In this document: positions 15,750 through 24,834 of the stretch, piece after piece
How positions within the stretch are numbered: position 1 is the first letter of the stretch
Layout of the letters: every line of letters begins with the position of its first letter
Source: Cellulomonas sp. KRMCY2
GTDB taxonomy: Bacteria; Actinomycetota; Actinomycetes; Actinomycetales; Cellulomonadaceae
Length of the DNA stretch: 64,000 bases
Reading direction: 5' to 3'
NCBI RefSeq assembly: GCF_000526515.1
Contig: NZ_JAGF01000001.1
Span: 1,240,001 to 1,304,000 of the forward strand
Program-made: the position numbers and the translations under genes
The notes under the pieces: model-generated
Seen by the model: only the letters and a program-made list of their open reading frames with translations
Database searches by the model: none
What the model was told of the DNA's origin: nothing

Positions 15750-16294
15750 GCCCCACCGGCCCAGTCGGCGGGATAGGTCACGTAGAGGAAGCGTGCCCAC
15801 GACGGTGTCCCGAACGTGATCGACGAGCCCTTCGGAACCGCGATCACGTCACCGGGTCGGCCGACCACCGCGCGCTCGCCGCAGGTGATGTGCAGCTCAC
15901 CCTCGATGACGTACTCGACCTCGTCGTAGTCGAGGGTCCACGGGAACGAGCCCTGGCGCAGGCTCATCACACCGGCGGCCATCGGCATGCCGTGCGCACC
16001 CGTGACGACGTCGGCGAGTCGCACGTCCATCTCCGGACGGTGCAGATCGACCGGGAACGGCGCCAGCTCCATGGCGTTCACCCCGGGGACGTGACGCAGC
16101 CGGGGTGGTGTCTCCTGGCGCGCAGCGTCCAGGGAGTCGGTGGCGGCGGATCGCACGACGACCCGGACTCCCCTCTCCCCGGCCAGGTCCCGGGCCAACG
16201 GGGTGACCAGGTCCTCGGGCGCGACGACGAGCTCCGTCGCGCCCGAGGCGGCGAGACGGAGCACGTCGGCGGCGGTGTGCGCCCGGCGACCCAC
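15746..16294 (-). CDS. eutQ: EutQ, cupin-domain ethanolamine utilisation protein
   Basis: 182 residues from a GTG with GAGG seven bases upstream. The N-terminal module HTAADVLRLAASGATELVVA and DLVTPLARDLAGERGVRV (1-45) matches the EutQ leader. A cupin follows: DVRLADVVTG, LDYDEVEYVIEGELHI and RPGDVIAVPKGSSITFGTP (about 90-165). E. coli EutQ is required for ethanolamine growth under anaerobic conditions and has been reported to have acetate kinase activity; whether that holds here is not known. It lies 26 bp after eutM and overlaps eutJ by 4 bp. Confidence 0.9.
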   Translation of the reverse strand: MGRRAHTAADVLRLAASGATELVVAPEDLVTPLARDLAGERGVRVVVRSAATDSLDAARQETPPRLRHVPGVNAMELAPFPVDLHRPEMDVRLADVVTGAHGMPMAAGVMSLRQGSFPWTLDYDEVEYVIEGELHITCGERAVVGRPGDVIAVPKGSSITFGTPSWARFLYVTYPADWAGGA

Positions 16295-16320
16295 GGCAGG
16301 TCCTCAGCAGTCCGTCGTGC

Positions 16321-16632
16321 TCAGACGGCGGTGGGCTTGGTCCCGGGGTTGTCGGACGGCAGGATGAACTCGACGTCTCCGGCCGGCCTGGGGATCACGT
16401 GCACGCTGACGAGGTCACCGACCCGCTGCGCCGCAGCCGCGCCGGCGTCGGTGGCGGCCTTCACCGCGCCGACGTCACCGCGCACCATGACGGTCACGTA
16501 GCCACCGCCGATCACTTCCTTGCCGATCAGCGTGACGTTCGCTGCCTTCACCATCGCGTCGGCCGCCTCGATCGCGCCGACCAGGCCACGCGTCTCGACC
16601 ATGCCGAGTGCGATCATCTGGGGATTTGTCAC
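16321..16632 (-). CDS. eutM: EutM/PduA-type hexameric shell protein (BMC-H)
   Basis: 103 residues, a single BMC domain. [20 protein letters not shown] and [20 protein letters not shown] are textbook, and [21 protein letters not shown] completes the fold. The pore loop reads IGGGYV, close to the IGSGLV loop of EutM/PduA, implying a small polar pore for ethanolamine passage. This is the only BMC-H protein in the cluster, so it should form the facets almost alone. A 142-bp gap separates it from eutE, larger than other gaps in the operon; it may hold an internal promoter or processing site to raise shell protein output. Confidence 0.95.
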   Translation of the reverse strand: MTNPQMIALGMVETRGLVGAIEAADAMVKAANVTLIGKEVIGGGYVTVMVRGDVGAVKAATDAGAAAAQRVGDLVSVHVIPRPAGDVEFILPSDNPGTKPTAV

Positions 16633-16774
16633 GGGACTGTCCTCTCACTGTGCTGCTGCCGTTGGGATCGTGGTGCCGTCGGGTGTGCACCTGCCTGATG
16701 GTGGCCGGCCGGAGGGTGACCACCGGAGTGCCGGGCCGGTCGGCCCGGCGGCGGGCGGCTTGCGGGGGGTCTGC

Positions 16775-18292
16775 TCACGGGCCACCTCCCAGCTCTTCGA
16801 GCACCCGACGCACGATCCGCTCGACGCGGTCCTGCGGCTGTGCGGGCGCCGGGGCGCCCCGGTCCGCGATGCGTCCGGTGCCGTCCCGCCGCGGGGCGCC
16901 CCGCACGTCGGGCGCGTGGTCGAAGGCCGCCGCCGGAGGCTCGTGCAGGGCGTACGCGAGGCGCTTGATGTTGAGCAGGTGCGTGACGGTGATGTTGTCA
17001 CTGACCACCGCACCGCCGATCCCGCCGGGCGCCAGCGTCATGGCCGGCACGAGGCCGGTCGTCGCCCCGATCGCCCCCAGCGTCCCCCAGGTGTTGACCA
17101 GGATCCGGAACGCGGGCTTCTCCAGACCGAAGGTCTCGATGACGGTGGTGTCGGTCGCGTGGATCACCAGGGAGTGCCCGTCGCCGCCGAATCGGAGCAG
17201 CTCGATCGAGCGGTCACAGCCCGCGCGCCAGCCCTTCTCGACGTACCAGCCGAGCACGGTCGTGAGCTTTTCCGCGCTCAGTGGCTCCTCGCGCCCCACA
17301 GCGCTCAGCTCGGCCACCAGGATGCGTGCCCAGGCGGGCACCTCGATCCCGGCCAGCTGCGCGAGGGCCTGCGGCGTCTTGCCCACCGCCCGCGGGTTCA
17401 TCGCCCCGCCGGGAGCAAAGACCGTCCGCTCGAGAGCGGCCTTCTGCGCCGGGTTCACCCAGTAGGCGCCCAGACGCTCCATCTCCGCCCGCAGGGTGCC
17501 GGCGATCGGCTCGTCGGCGACCACCGACTGCTCCGTCGCGCAGATCGTCGAGCAGTCGAAAGCCTTGCTGTTGACGATCGCCTCGGCCGCGGCGAGCACG
17601 TCGGCGGACCGGTCGACGTACACCGGCACGTTGCCCGGACCGACCCCGAACGCCGGCTTGCCGCTGCTGTGCGCGGCTCGGACCATCGGGGTCCCACCGG
17701 TCGCCAGGATCACCGACGTCGCGTAGTGCTTCATGAGCTCCTGGGAGCCCTGCAGGCTCACCTGCTGCATGCAGGCGACCAGGCCCTTGGGCATCCCCGC
17801 ACGCTCGCCGGCCTCGATCATCACCTTGACGGCCTCGTACGTGCTGCGCTTGGCGGCCGGGTGCGGGGCGATGATGCAGCCGTTGCGCGCCTTCACCGAG
17901 ATCAGGACCTTGTAGACGGCCGTCGAGCTGGGGTTCGTGGACGGGCACAGGCCGACGACGACGCCCACCGGGGCGCCGATCTCGACGATCCCCGCCGCCG
18001 GGTCACGCCGCAGGATCCCGACGGTCGGGACGTCCTTGATCGACTCCCACACGGCCCTGGACGCGAACTCCACCTTGATGCGCTTGTGCGCAGGTACGCC
18101 GTACCCGGTCTCCTCGACGGCCATCGCGCCGAGCCGGGCGGCCTCGCGGTAGACGGCGTCGGCCATCGCGGCGCAGACGCGGTCGACCTCCTGCTGGGTC
18201 GCGGTGGCGAACTCGCGCTGGGCGGTACGGCAGGTCACCGCGAGGCGACGTGCCTCCTGCACGGATCGCAGGTCGTCGTCGAGCTCCTCCAT
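16775..18292 (-). CDS. eutE: EutE, CoA-acylating acetaldehyde dehydrogenase
   Basis: 505 residues. It converts acetaldehyde, NAD and CoA to acetyl-CoA. The Rossmann segment [20 protein letters not shown] (101-120) and VILATGG (194-200) bind NAD, and [14 protein letters not shown] has the catalytic Cys at about 251. Unusually for EutE/PduP, the N-terminus starts straight at the enzyme ([16 protein letters not shown]) with no leading encapsulation peptide. The C-terminus has a long Pro/Arg/Ala-rich linker after the enzyme and then the amphipathic tail [16 protein letters not shown], a good encapsulation-peptide candidate. It lies 3 bp after eutL. Confidence 0.95.
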   Translation of the reverse strand: MEELDDDLRSVQEARRLAVTCRTAQREFATATQQEVDRVCAAMADAVYREAARLGAMAVEETGYGVPAHKRIKVEFASRAVWESIKDVPTVGILRRDPAAGIVEIGAPVGVVVGLCPSTNPSSTAVYKVLISVKARNGCIIAPHPAAKRSTYEAVKVMIEAGERAGMPKGLVACMQQVSLQGSQELMKHYATSVILATGGTPMVRAAHSSGKPAFGVGPGNVPVYVDRSADVLAAAEAIVNSKAFDCSTICATEQSVVADEPIAGTLRAEMERLGAYWVNPAQKAALERTVFAPGGAMNPRAVGKTPQALAQLAGIEVPAWARILVAELSAVGREEPLSAEKLTTVLGWYVEKGWRAGCDRSIELLRFGGDGHSLVIHATDTTVIETFGLEKPAFRILVNTWGTLGAIGATTGLVPAMTLAPGGIGGAVVSDNITVTHLLNIKRLAYALHEPPAAAFDHAPDVRGAPRRDGTGRIADRGAPAPAQPQDRVERIVRRVLEELGGGP

Positions 18293-18295
18293 CGC

Positions 18296-18955
18296 TCACG
18301 CCTCCAACGGGTGGGCGGCGATCTCGAGGACACCGGCGCGGAAGGCGTTGCACGCGGCGACGACGGCGCTCTGGTCGCCGGTCAGGAAGCCACCGGAGAA
18401 GTTGGTCTCGGACGGCGGCTCGAACCACACCACCATCTCGACCTCGGCCATCTTCAGGGCAAGGTCCAGGGCGTACGTCGCCTCGAGCGGCGGGGCGATG
18501 AGGTACGCCATCGGGGTGCCCACCCCGATGCCTGCCTCCTTGCTCAGGTACGTGCCGGTGCGGGAGATCGGGTGCGCGAAGAACGCGAGGTCGCCCGCGT
18601 CGTCGGCCGCCTCGAACCAGGCCTTCTCCTGGGCGTACCCGACGCAGGCCGCCAGGCCCGAGCGGGCCTCGGCCGGGTTCGGCGCGGCCAGGATGCCGAT
18701 GATCTCCCCGGACAGCGGGCCGGAGGCGTGCGCGGAGCCGGCGTAGAAGCTCTTCGCGTAGACGACCTCGACCTCGGCCATCTTGGTGGCCTCGTCGAGG
18801 GAGACGTAGAGGCAGTCGTCGATGTCGCAGGTGACCAGGGCCAGGCTCCGCTGGTCGTCACGCAGGCCCAGCCGCGCGGCGAAGCCGCGGTCCACGTTCG
18901 GGATCACCCGCGTCGCGAGGATCGTCGGCTTGATCGGGTCGAGTACGGCCATCAT
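18296..18955 (-). CDS. eutL: EutL, trimeric tandem-BMC shell protein
   Basis: 219 residues, the same as E. coli EutL, from the first ATG of an ATGATGG pair; this ATG overlaps the eutC stop. The sequence follows EutL throughout: EATKMAEVEVVYAKSFYAGS, GPLSGEIIGILAAPNPAEAR, PISRTGTYLSKEAGI, GTPMAYLIAPPLEATYALD and PPSETNFSGGFLTG. EutL forms a pseudo-hexamer with a large gated central pore, thought to admit cofactors such as B12 and NAD. It binds ethanolamine in smaller side pores. It is placed between the ammonia-lyase and EutE genes. Confidence 0.96.
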   Translation of the reverse strand: MMAVLDPIKPTILATRVIPNVDRGFAARLGLRDDQRSLALVTCDIDDCLYVSLDEATKMAEVEVVYAKSFYAGSAHASGPLSGEIIGILAAPNPAEARSGLAACVGYAQEKAWFEAADDAGDLAFFAHPISRTGTYLSKEAGIGVGTPMAYLIAPPLEATYALDLALKMAEVEMVVWFEPPSETNFSGGFLTGDQSAVVAACNAFRAGVLEIAAHPLEA

Positions 18956-19929
18956 CGGCTCCCGCTCTGCTTCAACCGCAGCTCGACCCCACTGGCCTGA
19001 TGCTGCATCACGTTCTTGACGTGCTCGACGACGAAGGCGCCGGCCTCGAGCGGGTTGGTGCCCCCGTTCTCGGTGATCATGCAGATGACGTCGCGGTCCG
19101 CATCCGTCTTGCCCGCGGTCGGGCGCCAGCCGGAGTACACGCTCATCGCGTCGGCCACGCCCAGGCCCGGCCGCTCGCCGATGAGCAGGACGACCATGTC
19201 CGCCCGGATGATGTCGTTGATGTCGTTCATCACGCCGACGCGGCAGTACCGCACGAAGAACGGCGTGCCGACCGTGAGACCCGCCCCGCGCAGGCCCTGC
19301 TCGATCACGGGGTAGATCTGCGGCAGGTTGTTCGCGACCGCGGCGGCGGAGAGGCCGTCCCCGACCACGACCTGCACCTGCGGCTTCTTGACGCACTTCT
19401 GCTCGACCAGGGCCTTGGCCTCGGCCGAGAGCAGCCGACCGAGATCAGGTCGAAGCAGGAACTCGTCCTGTCCGGTCACCTGGGTCTGCACGGTGAACAG
19501 CCCGAACTGGTCGAGCAGCGCCGTCGGCACATCACCGAAGATGGCGTCCTGGGTCACCGCGTGGTCGGCGCTGAAGAGCAGGACGGTACCCGTCCGCGGG
19601 CGTGGGCCCGCGCGACCGACCGCAAGTCGCGCCCCGGTCGAGGCCGCGAGGTTGGCCAGTCCGGTGGGGTTGGCGGGGTTCTGCACACCGATCTGGCGGC
19701 GCCGGTCAGGGACCGTCGGGTCGCTCACCTCGATGCGCAGCTCGCCGGGCTGCGACGCCGCGGGTCCGGTGGAGCTCGCCGCGGAGGGCCGCGGTGCCGC
19801 GGGAGCCCGCTCCACCGCAGTCGGCGCCGTCGGGGCAGTCGGGGCGGTCGGGGCAGTCGGGGTCTGGGCGAGCTCGGCCAGCACCGCCTCGACGATGCTT
19901 CGGACCTCGGTCGCGGACACGACGCTCAT
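18952..19929 (-). CDS. eutC: EutC, ethanolamine ammonia-lyase small subunit
   Basis: 325 residues against about 295 in E. coli. The first 20 residues, SATEVRSIVEAVLAELAQ, form an amphipathic helix like the known EutC encapsulation signal. It is joined by a low-complexity linker with four TAP repeats and an Ala/Pro/Ser stretch (about 22-60). The catalytic part begins with VSDPTVPDRRRQIGVQNPAN. Later parts include FSADHAVTQDAIFGDVP, VVVGDGLSAAAVANNL and RYCRVGVMNDINDIIRADM, all typical of the B12-binding small subunit. With EutB it splits ethanolamine to acetaldehyde and ammonia using adenosylcobalamin. The extra length is explained by the linker. Confidence 0.95.
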   Translation of the reverse strand: MSVVSATEVRSIVEAVLAELAQTPTAPTAPTAPTAPTAVERAPAAPRPSAASSTGPAASQPGELRIEVSDPTVPDRRRQIGVQNPANPTGLANLAASTGARLAVGRAGPRPRTGTVLLFSADHAVTQDAIFGDVPTALLDQFGLFTVQTQVTGQDEFLLRPDLGRLLSAEAKALVEQKCVKKPQVQVVVGDGLSAAAVANNLPQIYPVIEQGLRGAGLTVGTPFFVRYCRVGVMNDINDIIRADMVVLLIGERPGLGVADAMSVYSGWRPTAGKTDADRDVICMITENGGTNPLEAGAFVVEHVKNVMQHQASGVELRLKQSGSR

Positions 19930-19937
19930 CGGTCCCC

Positions 19938-21305
19938 CTATCGGCTCAGGAAGAAGGATGCGTCGCCGGCCTTGTCGGTCAGCCGACCGTTGCGGAGCAG
20001 GCCGAGGTCTTCCATCCAGGCCTCGAACTCCGGGAGCGGACGCAGCCCGAGCAGCTGCCGCAGGCTCGGCGCGTCGTGGTAGCTCGAGCTCTGGTAGCTG
20101 AGCATCGAGTCGTCCCCCATCGGGATCCCCATGATGTAGTTCACGCCGGCCGCGCCGAGCAGCACGGCCAGGTTCTCGAGCTCGTTCTGCGTGGACCGCG
20201 CGTGGTTGGTGTAGCAGACGTCGGCACCCATGGAGATGCCGGTGAGCTTGCCCATGAAGTGGTCCTCGAGGCCCGCGCGCGTGATCTGCGTCGAGTCGTA
20301 GAGGTACTCGGGCCCGATGAAGCCGACGACGGTGTTCAGCTGGAACGGGTCGTACCGCTTGGCGAGCCCGTAGCAGCGCGCCTCCATCACGACCTGGTCG
20401 GCGCCGTGGTGCGCGTCCGCAGACAGCTCGGCACCCTGACCGGTCTCGAAGTACATGTAGTTGGGACCGGTCGCGACCGAGTAGCGCTTCGCCAGCGCGT
20501 AGGCCTCGTCGAGCATCCCGACGTCGATGCCGAAGGACTCGTTTCCCTTCTGCGACCCGGCGAGGCTCTGGAACACCAGGCCGACGGGGGCACCCTTGCG
20601 CATCGCCTCCATCTGGGTCGAGACGTGCGCGAGGAGGCAGTTCTGGGTGGGGATCTCCCAGCGGGTGATCACCTCGTGGGTCATCTCGAGCAGGCGGACC
20701 ACGCTGCCGAGCGAGTCGTCGGACGGGTTGATCCCGATGACGCTGTCCCCCGAGCCGAAGCTCAGGCCCTCGTAGATCGCCGCGCGGATCCCCTCGACCG
20801 AGTCGGTCTGGTTGTTGGGCTGGCAGCGCGAGCCGATCGTCCCCGGCAGCCCGATCGTGTTGTTCGCGTGCTTGACGATCTTGATCTTGCTCGCCGCGAG
20901 CATGAGGTCCATGTTCGACATGAGCTTGGTGACCGCTGCGACCATCTCCGAGGTCAGGCCGTTGCTCAGCCGCTTGATCATGTCGCCGGTCGTGGAGTCT
21001 GCGAGCAGCCACTCGCGCAGCTCACCGACCTGCATGCCCTTGATCTCGCCGTACACGGCCTCGTTGACCGCGTCGTCGATGACCCGGGTCACCTCGTCCT
21101 CGTCGTACGGGACGGCCGGGTTGGCGCGCAGGGTCTCCATGGTGACCTCGGCGAGCACGAACCGGGCGGCCACGCGCTCCGCCGAGCTCTCGGCGGCGAC
21201 GCCGGCGAGGTGGTCACCGGACTTGTCCTCGTTCGCCTTGGCCAGGAGCTCCTTGATGTCGCGGAACTCGTAGCGGTGGCCGAACAGGGTTGCGGCTAGC
21301 TGCAT
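19938..21305 (-). CDS. eutB: EutB, ethanolamine ammonia-lyase large subunit
   Basis: 455 residues (E. coli 453), full length. Characteristic segments are TIGLPGTIGSRCQPNNQTDS, FGSGDSVIGINPSDDS, the helix HVSTQMEAMRKGAPVGLVFQ, FETGQGAELSADAHHGADQ and NFV-like TVVGFIGPEYLYDSTQI. They line the TIM barrel that holds ethanolamine and the radical; the GQGAELSAD segment carries the conserved Glu/His cluster. GAGGGG lies nine bases before the ATG. EutB and EutC form the (BC)6 enzyme packed within the shell. Loss of cofactor is repaired by EutA, encoded 30 bp upstream. Confidence 0.97.
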   Translation of the reverse strand: MQLAATLFGHRYEFRDIKELLAKANEDKSGDHLAGVAAESSAERVAARFVLAEVTMETLRANPAVPYDEDEVTRVIDDAVNEAVYGEIKGMQVGELREWLLADSTTGDMIKRLSNGLTSEMVAAVTKLMSNMDLMLAASKIKIVKHANNTIGLPGTIGSRCQPNNQTDSVEGIRAAIYEGLSFGSGDSVIGINPSDDSLGSVVRLLEMTHEVITRWEIPTQNCLLAHVSTQMEAMRKGAPVGLVFQSLAGSQKGNESFGIDVGMLDEAYALAKRYSVATGPNYMYFETGQGAELSADAHHGADQVVMEARCYGLAKRYDPFQLNTVVGFIGPEYLYDSTQITRAGLEDHFMGKLTGISMGADVCYTNHARSTQNELENLAVLLGAAGVNYIMGIPMGDDSMLSYQSSSYHDAPSLRQLLGLRPLPEFEAWMEDLGLLRNGRLTDKAGDASFFLSR

Positions 21306-21335
21306 CGGCGAGCGCCCCCTCGGGTGACGGTGGTC

Positions 21336-22772
21336 TCAGTCATAGAACACCAGCGTCTTGATGGACAGGGGCACCGCACGTCCGTCGAGGATTGGCATCC
21401 CGATGTCGATGAAGTCGCCCTCACCCAGGCCGACCTGGTCGATGGCGATGAGCGGCAGCCCGGGCCGGCTGGCCTGGAGCGTCTGGCCGAGGACCTGCGC
21501 GTAGTCCTGCTGCAGGACGAGCACGAGCGGACGGTCGCCGGGCGTGGCGTCGTGGTACTCGGCGATCTCGGCCACGATGGACTGCAGCGAGGTGTAGCCG
21601 AGCTCGGCGGGCAGGTCGACGACGATCGCCGCCTGGGCGTCCGCGTCGAGGTCCCACCGGGCCGCCGCCTCTGTGACGGCCTCCGCGAACGACGGGCCGC
21701 CACCGCGACCCGGCATGGCCGGCCTCAGGACCGGGATGTTGCGCAGCGGCAGGAGCGAGGAGTCCACCCAGATCGTCGAGCCGCTCAGCGTCACGGTCTG
21801 GCCGGCCGCGCCGAGCACCGTGGCGCGCAGGGTCTCCGGTGGCTCGCGCACCGTCAGGGCGGCCAGCCGGGGGTTCCGGTGCAGGGCGTCTGCCAGCAAC
21901 GGGCCGACGTCGCCGTATCGGGCGACATCCGCCGTCGTGCCGGCATCGGGCCGCTCGTAGTAGCAGGCACCGATGCCGCCGGTGAGGAACACCGACGTCG
22001 AGGCTTGCGCGTCGACGAGCGGAGGAGTCAGCTGGATCCCGGGCCCGACGGTGACCGCAACGCCCGTCACCAGGTCGACGACCATGTCCGCCATCGCGTC
22101 GCAGAAGCGGCGCAGGTCCTCCAGGCTCGCCCGGCTGCCGACCTGGAAGCCGAGCCGCAGCGAGTCGGCGATGGCGCGGCCGGGTGGCGCCACGCGCAGC
22201 ACGGTGCCTGCGGCGTCGATCTCGAGCTGTCGCCCACCGACCGCGATGGCTGACGAGCCCAGATGACGACCCATCCGGAAGATCGCGGCGTTGGACGTGC
22301 CACCACCGATGTCGACGCTCGTGACCTGCTCGTAGTGGTCCGCCGACCAGCGCGCCGCGCCCGATCCGCGACCCGCGATCTGCGCCTCGGCGTTCGGCCC
22401 GGCGATCGTCACGACGAAGTCCCCGGCGTCGCTGGACAGGGCCTGCAGGATCGCCTCGGCGTTCTTCGTCCGGGCCGTCTCGCCGGTGACGATCACCGCG
22501 CCGGTCTCGATCGAGCCGGGGGAGACGCCGGCGCGGGCGTACTCGCCGCTGACCAGCTCGGCCAGAGCTCGGGCGTCCACCTCGTCCGGCCCGGTCAGGG
22601 GCGTGAGGTGCACCTCGCCGCGGTGCACGACGGACTTCTCGTCGACCTGGATCCGCGGTACCTGGCCCGGCCTCGCGACGTCGTGCAGCACCAGGCGTGA
22701 GAAGACGACCTGGGTGGTGGTGGTCCCGACGTCGATCCCGACGCTCAGAACCTCCCGCTGCGGACCGGGCAT
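21336..22772 (-). CDS. eutA: EutA, reactivating factor for ethanolamine ammonia-lyase
   Basis: 478 residues. ASKHA ATPase fold: LSVGIDVGTTTTQVVFSRL (about 9-27) is phosphate 1, VTSVDIGGGTSNAAIFRMG (about 148-166) is phosphate 2, and VFLTGGIGACYYERPDA (about 250-266) is the adenosine region. EutA exchanges damaged cobalamin in EutBC for fresh adenosylcobalamin, using ATP. Its presence beside eutBC, and the absence of an adenosyltransferase (EutT/PduO) in the cluster, imply that adenosylcobalamin is made from elsewhere in the genome. Starts 9 bp after eutN. Confidence 0.95.
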   Translation of the reverse strand: MPGPQREVLSVGIDVGTTTTQVVFSRLVLHDVARPGQVPRIQVDEKSVVHRGEVHLTPLTGPDEVDARALAELVSGEYARAGVSPGSIETGAVIVTGETARTKNAEAILQALSSDAGDFVVTIAGPNAEAQIAGRGSGAARWSADHYEQVTSVDIGGGTSNAAIFRMGRHLGSSAIAVGGRQLEIDAAGTVLRVAPPGRAIADSLRLGFQVGSRASLEDLRRFCDAMADMVVDLVTGVAVTVGPGIQLTPPLVDAQASTSVFLTGGIGACYYERPDAGTTADVARYGDVGPLLADALHRNPRLAALTVREPPETLRATVLGAAGQTVTLSGSTIWVDSSLLPLRNIPVLRPAMPGRGGGPSFAEAVTEAAARWDLDADAQAAIVVDLPAELGYTSLQSIVAEIAEYHDATPGDRPLVLVLQQDYAQVLGQTLQASRPGLPLIAIDQVGLGEGDFIDIGMPILDGRAVPLSIKTLVFYD

Positions 22773-22780
22773 CGAGGCCG

Positions 22781-23071
22781 TCAGCTCTTGCGGAACGTGA
22801 CGGTGCCGTCGACCTCGAGGGAGTCGAGGATACCCACGATGATCGCGTCGACCGGCTGGTCGGTGGTGGTCGACGTCTCGCGCGCACCGCTGCCCTCGGC
22901 GAGCAGGACGAGCTCGCCCGAGCCGGCACCGACCACATCGACCGCCACGAACGCCGGGCCGGTCACCTCGTTCCTCTCGTCCGCCTCCCGGACGACGAGG
23001 AGCTTGTGGCCGACGAGGCTGGGGGCCTTGACCGTCGCGACTGCGGATCCGATGACCCTGGCGATGCGCAT
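22781..23071 (-). CDS. eutN: EutN, pentameric vertex protein (BMC-P)
   Basis: 96 residues from the ATG at 23071, which has GGAGG-like sequence (CGGAGGAAGC) just upstream. MRIARVIGSAVATVKAPSLVGHKLLVVRE is the EutN/CcmL N-terminal strand with the conserved G-KL-VV pattern. VAVDVVGAGSGELVLLAEGSGAR is the family core, and PVDAIIVGILDSLEV the C-terminal strand. EutN pentamers close the twelve vertices of the shell. It is the first shell gene of the operon, 109 bp after the permease gene. Confidence 0.95.
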   Translation of the reverse strand: MRIARVIGSAVATVKAPSLVGHKLLVVREADERNEVTGPAFVAVDVVGAGSGELVLLAEGSGARETSTTTDQPVDAIIVGILDSLEVDGTVTFRKS

Positions 23072-23180
23072 TGCTTCCTCCGTGGTGCCGGCGCCCGGAC
23101 TACCCGGACGCCGGCCTCGGTGCAACAGGTGCTGGCCGACGTGCGCCGGGCCGGTGTGCGCCGGCCCGACGTCAGCCGGC

Positions 23181-24632
23181 TCAGTGGAGCTCGGACTCCG
23201 CAGACTCGATGAGCGCGAACTCCTCCTCCGGCGCCGTCGCCACGATGTGGTGCCGGCTGAACAGGCCGAAGTAGGCGATCGCGACGGCGTACACCGCGGC
23301 GGTGATGACGACCACCCTGGTGTCCACCAGGAAGCCGGCGACCAGGGCGACGAGCGCCAGCACCAACGCGATGCTCGTCGTGACGATGCCGCCGGGGGTC
23401 CGGTAGGGCCGAACCAGGTCCGGCTCCTTGATCCGCAGGATGATGTGCGACGCGGTCATCATCACGTACGAGATCGTCGCGCCGAAGACGGCCACGAGGA
23501 TGAGCAGGTCGCCCTGGTTGAGGACGGCCATGATGAAGCCGATGATCCCGGGGACGACCAGCGCGAGGGTCGGCGTCTTGCGCGTCCCGGTCACGGACAG
23601 GATCCGCGGCAGGTAGCCGGCCCTGGAGAGGGCGAAGGTCTGGCGGGAGTACGCGTAGATGATCGAGAAGAAGCTCGCGATCAGCCCGAGCAGACCCACC
23701 ACGTTGATGAAGCTGCTGACGAAGTTCTGCCCGTCGTAGGCGTGCGGCGACTCCAGCGCCTCGACCAGCGGGTTCCCGGACTCGGAGAGCTCGAGGGCAC
23801 CCGCGGCGGCCGGCGCGACCAGCAGGATGAGCGCGGCGAAGACGATCAGGGCGAGCATCGCGCCGATGATGCCGCGCGGCATGTCCTTGGCCGGGTCCTT
23901 CGACTCCTCCGCGGCGAGCGGGACGCCCTCGACCGCGAGGAAGAACCAGATCGCATACGGCAGGGCGGCCCAGATGCCGATCACGCCGAAGGGCAGGAAC
24001 GCGCTCGCCCCCATGGCTGATTCGTCCACCGGGATGTTCGTCAGGTTCGACGCGTCGAACTGCGGGATGGCTGCGATGACGAAGACCACGAGCGCCACGA
24101 CGGCGACCGCGGTGATCGCGAACATCAGCTTGAGGGCCTCGCCGACGCCCCAGAGGTGCAGGCCGACGAAGACAGCGTAGAAGAAGAGGAAGACGACCCA
24201 ACCGTCCAAGCCGATCAGCGAGTCGACGTAGGCACCGATGAAGTTGGCGATCGCCGCGGGTGCGATGGCGTACTCGATGAGGATTGCTGTGCCGGTCAGG
24301 AAGCCACCCCACGGCCCCATGGCGCGGCGGGCGAACGCATAGCCACCACCGGTCGTGGAGATCGTGGACGACAGCTCGGCCAGGCCGAACACCATGAAGA
24401 GATACATGACGGCCATGAGCACCGTGGCGATCAGAAGTCCGCCCCAGCCGCCCTGGGCGAGTCCGAAGTTCCAGCCGGCAAAGTCGCCGGAGATGACATA
24501 TGCGACGCCGAGCCCGGCGAGCAGGAGCCAGCCTGCGACGCCTTTCTCCAGCTGACGCTTCTCGAAGTATTCGGCGCCTTCGTCCTGCGACTCGACGCCG
24601 CCGGAAAGGTGGTGCCGCTTGGAGTTTGCCAT
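23181..24632 (-). CDS. Ethanolamine permease (APC superfamily)
   Basis: 483 residues from ATG 24632 with GAGGAG upstream. About 12 hydrophobic helices. The first, YVISGDFAGWNFGLAQGG, has the GxxGG/A-type unwound helix of APC transporters, in the form seen in ethanolamine permeases next to eutBC (the SGDFAGWNFGL motif). FFLAVEGVPLAAEESKDPAKDMPRGI is the conserved EE loop, and PTLALVVPGIIGFIMAVLN and PYRTPGG follow the family. It imports ethanolamine into the cytosol and replaces the EutH channel, which is absent. First gene of the operon, so the regulated promoter should lie within 24633-24834. Confidence 0.93.
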   Translation of the reverse strand: MANSKRHHLSGGVESQDEGAEYFEKRQLEKGVAGWLLLAGLGVAYVISGDFAGWNFGLAQGGWGGLLIATVLMAVMYLFMVFGLAELSSTISTTGGGYAFARRAMGPWGGFLTGTAILIEYAIAPAAIANFIGAYVDSLIGLDGWVVFLFFYAVFVGLHLWGVGEALKLMFAITAVAVVALVVFVIAAIPQFDASNLTNIPVDESAMGASAFLPFGVIGIWAALPYAIWFFLAVEGVPLAAEESKDPAKDMPRGIIGAMLALIVFAALILLVAPAAAGALELSESGNPLVEALESPHAYDGQNFVSSFINVVGLLGLIASFFSIIYAYSRQTFALSRAGYLPRILSVTGTRKTPTLALVVPGIIGFIMAVLNQGDLLILVAVFGATISYVMMTASHIILRIKEPDLVRPYRTPGGIVTTSIALVLALVALVAGFLVDTRVVVITAAVYAVAIAYFGLFSRHHIVATAPEEEFALIESAESELH

Positions 24633-24757
24633 CGTGAGCTCCTCATCGGCGGCGCTCGGGGCGCCGTCCTCGTTTCCCACACGCCTGCCGGTCAGCCCCT
24701 TGTCGCCGGACGCTAGTCCTGCGGAACTCGTCCCCGCAAGGAGTTCGCGCACTCGTT

Positions 24758-24800
24758 CTGGTGAACGTGAACATTCGGTTCCTGGTGAACGTGAGCATTC
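24758..24800 (-). promoter_or_regulatory. Two direct repeats upstream of the eut operon, likely activator sites
   Basis: CTGGTGAACGTGAACATTC (24758-24776, plus-strand reading) recurs as CTGGTGAACGTGAGCATTC (24782-24800), 18 of 19 bases identical, at a 24-bp period. Each contains a smaller GTGAAC/GTGARC doublet. They lie about 126 bp before the permease ATG, in the only long gap of the operon. Direct repeats at about two helical turns are typical of AraC-, LuxR- or GntR-type activators. The regulator is not in this window. Confidence 0.6.
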
Positions 24801-24834
24801 CGTCGGCGGCGGGACGATCGGGACCACCTGACGC

